The position numbers and the translations under genes were made by a program. A stretch of 31,252 nt of DNA. Source: a virus. The notes beneath the pieces were generated by a model that searched no databases, was not told where the DNA came from, and worked only from the letters and a program-made list of their open reading frames with translations. Positions 28,435-31,252 of this stretch are shown here, one piece after another. Within the stretch, counting starts at the first letter, position 1. Each line of letters opens with the position of its first letter. The stretch covers positions 1 through 31,252 of IMG/VR virus record IMGVR_UViG_3300009605_000073; one strand, 5' to 3'.

Positions 28435-29745
28435 TCAATCGACCCCACCCCGCGTGTTCCAAGTAGCACCCTGCGTGGATGCGGTCTGGTTTATTCTGTT
28501 GATGTAGACACGATGCCAAGTGTTGCCGAGACTCACCATACTGTGCTCGTCATGCTTCACTGTCTTACGGACATAGATGCGCCCATCGTCTGTGATGATG
28601 CAGTCAGTCGCCGTGTGGCTGTTGCCTCCGTTGCCAAATGCAAGGGGGCCACTCATGTCCACGCCCTTGAGTATGCGAGTACGCCGCGTCCTCTTGAGGC
28701 CGACACGCATGAGCACAGCCTCTGAAAGGTCTGTCGCCCACCCATCGGCCCGTATGAACTGGCCGATGCCGGGGTAGGCCAGCACCCATCCATTCACCGT
28801 CTCCTCAGCAATCTGCTCCTCGCACCATGCGATGCCCTCCTCCTTCCTGTCAGGCAGTGACCTAATACCCTGAATGAATGAACGAGCCTCGTCGTCAAGC
28901 ACAATGTCAGCATCCTTGTAGGTCGTGTTGTCACCCCAAGTTGCCGAAGGCAATAGGTCGGCGGTCGTCACCCCCTCATCATGGAAGTAGAACTCGCCTT
29001 GCCTGTGCCACTCATCATTTGTATTGTAGTCCTTCGGCACATCGTCAGGCCTCATCAGGTCGTACGCCTCATCTATGTTGGTGGGGCGACCGGGCAACTT
29101 CACTAGGAAGAAGCCCATGCCTCGCTTGCCTGTCGGGTCGACTCCACACAGCATGTAGGAGTAGTGACGCCCGCTCTTGTGTCTGATGCGGAACACCGCA
29201 CCACCCATCAGGTGTCGCCCTACTATCGTGCTGTCGTCTATGTTAGACCACCACTGCTTGTCGTTCCAATGAGCGAACCGACCTGCGCTCGTGGGCCATC
29301 GCTGCCTCGCCTGTATGTCATACCAGTCACCTTCGTAGATGACTACGCTCATGTGGCTCGTCATAGTCCTCCCATCCACCGTGAGTTGCCAATTGTCATT
29401 GGCTTTGTCAATCACTTGTATGCAGTTGCGTATGTCGTATGAATGACGCCCACACCATCTCAACCCTTGCTCCAAGGCATCCACCGGACAGTCAATGAAC
29501 TGACTGCTCATGTGCTGTCTCGCAAGGTTCTGGTGCTGCGTGGTCGTCACGCTGTAGGTCATGGTGTTGAACCAATACCCTCCACTCTTCAGACGCACCA
29601 CTATGGGTGTGCTGTAGGAGTAGAGCGTGTGACCGTCGTATGACAGATTGCCGTTGCCGGTCTGCCCTGTGATGTCACCCTGCCTGTTCTTCTTTTCATT
29701 CATGTATCTTACTACTATGTTTTCATTTGTATATCCCATGTTCAT
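28435..29745 (-). CDS. hypothetical protein, 436 aa
   Basis: ATG 29743-29745 overlaps the upstream stop (ATGA) after GAGGAGGA. It opens with TGNGNLSYDGHTLYSYSTPI, then VVRLKSGGYWFN, a pattern I associate with hypothetical proteins of large phages. A repeat-like beta architecture follows. The end has SHTATDCIITDDGRIYVRK and GNTWHRVYIN. No catalytic motif, zinc site or membrane segment is visible. Largest gene at this end and the last of its operon. Function unknown. Confidence 0.65.
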   Translation of the reverse strand: MNMGYTNENIVVRYMNEKKNRQGDITGQTGNGNLSYDGHTLYSYSTPIVVRLKSGGYWFNTMTYSVTTTQHQNLARQHMSSQFIDCPVDALEQGLRWCGRHSYDIRNCIQVIDKANDNWQLTVDGRTMTSHMSVVIYEGDWYDIQARQRWPTSAGRFAHWNDKQWWSNIDDSTIVGRHLMGGAVFRIRHKSGRHYSYMLCGVDPTGKRGMGFFLVKLPGRPTNIDEAYDLMRPDDVPKDYNTNDEWHRQGEFYFHDEGVTTADLLPSATWGDNTTYKDADIVLDDEARSFIQGIRSLPDRKEEGIAWCEEQIAEETVNGWVLAYPGIGQFIRADGWATDLSEAVLMRVGLKRTRRTRILKGVDMSGPLAFGNGGNSHTATDCIITDDGRIYVRKTVKHDEHSMVSLGNTWHRVYINRINQTASTQGATWNTRGGVD

Positions 29746-29951
29746 TCCTCCTCAGGTTCAAAGGGCGGTTCCCAATCGTCTGCAAACTCATCCTCTTGTT
29801 TTTCACCGTGCATCCATAACCATTCTAGTATAGCATCGTTGCCTTGATTTACTATGTCTATAGGCACATCGCCTACCATAGTGCGTTGCACTTGACCCCA
29901 CCATACTGCGCTGTGTTTCTTTGTCTCTTCTTTCTTCTCTTCACTCATCAT
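29742..29951 (-). CDS. 69-aa acidic protein, paralogue of the 114-aa gene upstream
   Basis: ATG 29949-29951 follows the stop directly; the next ATG (29946-29948) has better spacing to GGAGGA. GDVPIDIVNQGNDAILEWL and the WEPP tail parallel GDVPLHVWEQGSEAITEWL ... PWEPV in the protein at 30439-30783, so both derive from one small domain. It ends EPEEE. Function unknown. Confidence 0.6.
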   Translation of the reverse strand: MMSEEKKEETKKHSAVWWGQVQRTMVGDVPIDIVNQGNDAILEWLWMHGEKQEDEFADDWEPPFEPEEE

Positions 29952-30233
29952 TCATTCCTCCTTTGTTGTGAACAGGTCTGGTGGACCCTCCACAAATGGT
30001 GATGGATGCTTCATCGCCTCCACCACATTGTCTGCTCTAGCAGGTGTGCATAGGCTGGGTGGCACAGTCCACACTGTCCCAACACTATGGGACTTGCGTA
30101 CTCCGCGCTCCTCCAACTGCTTCACCTTGAACTTGCGGGGATTGACCTTGACAATCTCCCCAAGTGTCTGCTGCCCGTTGCTCCTGCCGAACAGCACCTT
30201 CATTCCAACTTTTCCTTCATCTCTATTCATCAT
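29952..30233 (-). CDS. KOW/SH3-like protein with C-terminal PPxLF motif, 93 aa
   Basis: ATG 30231-30233 (or the adjacent ATG) overlaps the upstream stop, after GGAGGA. VGMKVLFGRSNGQQTLGEIV and KFKVKQLEERG, then GTVWTVPPSLC, form an SH3-like barrel seen in small phage proteins that bind nucleic acid or protein. The tail reads GPPDLFTTKEE, joining the docking-motif set. Function otherwise unknown. Confidence 0.65.
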   Translation of the reverse strand: MMNRDEGKVGMKVLFGRSNGQQTLGEIVKVNPRKFKVKQLEERGVRKSHSVGTVWTVPPSLCTPARADNVVEAMKHPSPFVEGPPDLFTTKEE

Positions 30234-30442
30234 TCATTCCTCCATTCAATATCGAATAACTCATCCCAAAAACTAGGACACCATACATCTATCAGTTCTT
30301 GAGGGCAACACTCAAAACAATGCTCTTTGAATTGTTCAGCACAAACCTTACAGATTTGCTTGTCATTGTTCGTACATGTATCAACCTTGCATACTATTGC
30401 TGTATCATGCAAACCACACATAGCACATGTTCCTTCCATCAT
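30230..30442 (-). CDS. cysteine-rich zinc protein, 70 aa
   Basis: ATG 30440-30442 overlaps the upstream stop (ATGA) after GGTGATGA. CAMCGLH, CKVDTC, CKVC and CFECC, spaced like a B-box or double treble clef, then CPSFWDELFDIEW. AT-rich. Possible protein-interaction finger; no firm family. Confidence 0.6.
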   Translation of the reverse strand: MMEGTCAMCGLHDTAIVCKVDTCTNNDKQICKVCAEQFKEHCFECCPQELIDVWCPSFWDELFDIEWRNE

Positions 30443-30783
30443 TCATCACCTTCCTCGACTATGCGCACAGGCTCCCAAGGTATGTGTAGGTCGTCTCCAA
30501 CTTTCATTACCTCCCACTCACCATAGTCTCGCAACCACTCGGTTATGGCCTCGCTTCCCTGCTCCCATACATGTAGTGGGACATCACCTTGAATCAACAC
30601 CACCATAGTTACATCACCCGCCATGCTATACCTCTTCGTCTCATCTATTACAGGGTCAGGCTCGCCGGGTGGTTCAGCGTGAGCCTTGTCGTATGCTATC
30701 TGCTTGTAGTCGTCTGGGTCTTGGCTTGGTGGTATCGCCATTGGTGTGTCAGGGTCAGTCAAATACCAGTCCTTGTCACTCAT
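30439..30783 (-). CDS. 114-aa acidic protein, paralogue of the 69-aa gene
   Basis: ATG 30781-30783 overlaps the upstream stop (ATGA), with GGTGATGAGTC as start module. The N-terminal half is Pro/Asp-rich and probably disordered. The C-terminal half (QGDVPLHVWEQGSEAITEWL, then GDDLHIPWEP) is shared with the gene at 29742-29951. Ends EEGDE. Function unknown. Confidence 0.6.
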   Translation of the reverse strand: MSDKDWYLTDPDTPMAIPPSQDPDDYKQIAYDKAHAEPPGEPDPVIDETKRYSMAGDVTMVVLIQGDVPLHVWEQGSEAITEWLRDYGEWEVMKVGDDLHIPWEPVRIVEEGDE

Positions 30784-31058
30784 GACTCATCACCTTCCTT
30801 CATCTTGATTGCGAATGCTTCTAAGTCACTAGTCCATCCCTTGATGCCTAATGATTCAATGTATTCCATCGCTATCTCGTATTCAATCTGTAATTCTTGA
30901 GCGCGGGATTCATCACACTCACAGATGGTGGAACCATCAGCACAGTAGATGGGATAGGTGTTATCGCAAAGGGTGGAGCATTTGACTCGACCGCTAGTAT
31001 AACCCTCCCAGTTGGGAACCATCGTGTTTCCACACTTGCATGGGACCTTGTCACTCAT
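30780..31058 (-). CDS. 92-aa zinc-binding protein
   Basis: ATG 31056-31058 overlaps the upstream stop (ATGA), with the same GGTGATGAGTC start module. Cysteines CKCGN, CSTLC and CADGSTICEC lie in the first half. The second half is an acidic helix (RAQELQIEYEIAMEYIE). It ends GDES, as does the next gene upstream. Function unknown. Confidence 0.6.
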   Translation of the reverse strand: MSDKVPCKCGNTMVPNWEGYTSGRVKCSTLCDNTYPIYCADGSTICECDESRAQELQIEYEIAMEYIESLGIKGWTSDLEAFAIKMKEGDES

Positions 31059-31210
31059 GACTCATCACCTTCCTTGCTATGAATGCAGCAGCAACAAGTG
31101 CAGCATTCACAAATCTTACACAACTCATCTCCACAGATTATGCAGTCATAAGGCCCTCCATCGAAAAGCATGTATGCGGCTCGACTGGTGGCAGACCCAT
31201 CATCACTCAT
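31055..31210 (-). CDS. 51-aa very cysteine-rich mini-protein
   Basis: A short gene with ATG 31208-31210 after GGTGACGAGTC. About one residue in five is Cys; the core CIICGDELCKICECCTCCCC (residues 23-42) is metallothionein- or RING-like. It ends KEGDES. The DNA of this core is unusually repetitive (TGC/TGT runs). It may chelate zinc or another metal; that is inference. Confidence 0.6.
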   Translation of the reverse strand: MSDDGSATSRAAYMLFDGGPYDCIICGDELCKICECCTCCCCIHSKEGDES

Positions 31211-31252
31211 GACTCGTCACCATCCTTCCGTCTACCAACTCATGTAAGAACC
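31203..31252 (-). CDS. 3' end of an upstream gene (partial)
   Basis: One frame entering from the right edge ends at TGA 31203-31205, giving FLHELVDGRMVTSHE as C-terminus and an 8-nt overlap with the next gene, as seen elsewhere here. Only 15 residues are visible, so the assignment of frame is tentative. Confidence 0.35.
   Translation of the reverse strand, partial: FLHELVDGRMVTSHE

Noticed and set aside
1-31252. tRNA, rRNA or other structured RNA genes
   Set aside because: I scanned the intergenic gaps for tRNA-like cloverleaf or rRNA sequence and saw none. The gaps over 50 nt hold promoters, leaders or the repeat array.

Overview
The window looks like part of the genome of a large archaeal double-stranded DNA virus, or a virus-like extrachromosomal element, and not a cellular chromosome. 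Every gene I can support lies on the minus strand. Genes are tightly packed, mostly with 1-11 nt stop/start overlaps, and many are tiny cysteine-rich proteins of unknown role. The archaeal assignment rests on a full-length TFB (TFIIB), TATA-type promoters of the form TTAAATACC about 25 nt upstream of starts, an RFC small-subunit clamp loader, a PCNA-like clamp and a family B polymerase. Marine Group II (Poseidoniales) viruses such as the magroviruses carry comparable replication sets, so that is my best guess, but it is inference. No capsid, portal or terminase gene is visible.

Layout, read in the direction of transcription (right to left). About 31.25-28.4 kb: small zinc-binding proteins, a KOW/SH3-like protein and a 436-aa unknown. 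About 28.4-24.3 kb: a promoter, small zinc proteins, a SMARCAL1-like SNF2 helicase whose reading frame continues past an amber codon, and more mini-genes. About 24.3-22.1 kb: a promoter, then zinc-ribbon, Ea22/Ead-like and membrane mini-proteins. About 22.1-20.3 kb: a promoter, an acidic SAP-like protein and an IS110-like (Transposase_20) protein lacking the usual N-terminal nuclease domain. About 20.3-19.45 kb: a non-coding array of about 23 bipartite 35-bp repeats ending at the next promoter. About 19.4-16.0 kb: accessory genes including an ArdA-like antirestriction protein. About 16.0-10.35 kb: a promoter, a DUF932-like protein, a GATA-type zinc-finger/winged-helix protein, further accessory genes and a PC4-like protein. 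About 10.35-9.35 kb: TFB with its own promoter and a palindromic operator candidate. About 9.35-7.5 kb: a DNA-ligase homologue whose catalytic lysine is replaced by histidine. About 7.57-0 kb: a promoter, then the replication operon (RFC small subunit, ssDNA-binding protein, RecA-like ATPase, sliding clamp, PolB, a tandem-PIP-box mini-protein and a MazG-like protein).

The least explained features are: (1) the 35-bp bipartite repeat array, with a 19-nt solo copy inside a gene 7 kb away; (2) a short peptide motif, P-x-L-F usually as PPxLFGG, near the termini of at least six unrelated proteins with synonymous codons varied, which suggests a shared docking partner; (3) an 81-aa protein with two tandem PIP-like boxes encoded near the clamp; (4) a GATA-type zinc finger; (5) an apparently inactive ligase; and (6) Glu-rich C-termini that are encoded by the Shine-Dalgarno sequence of the next gene.
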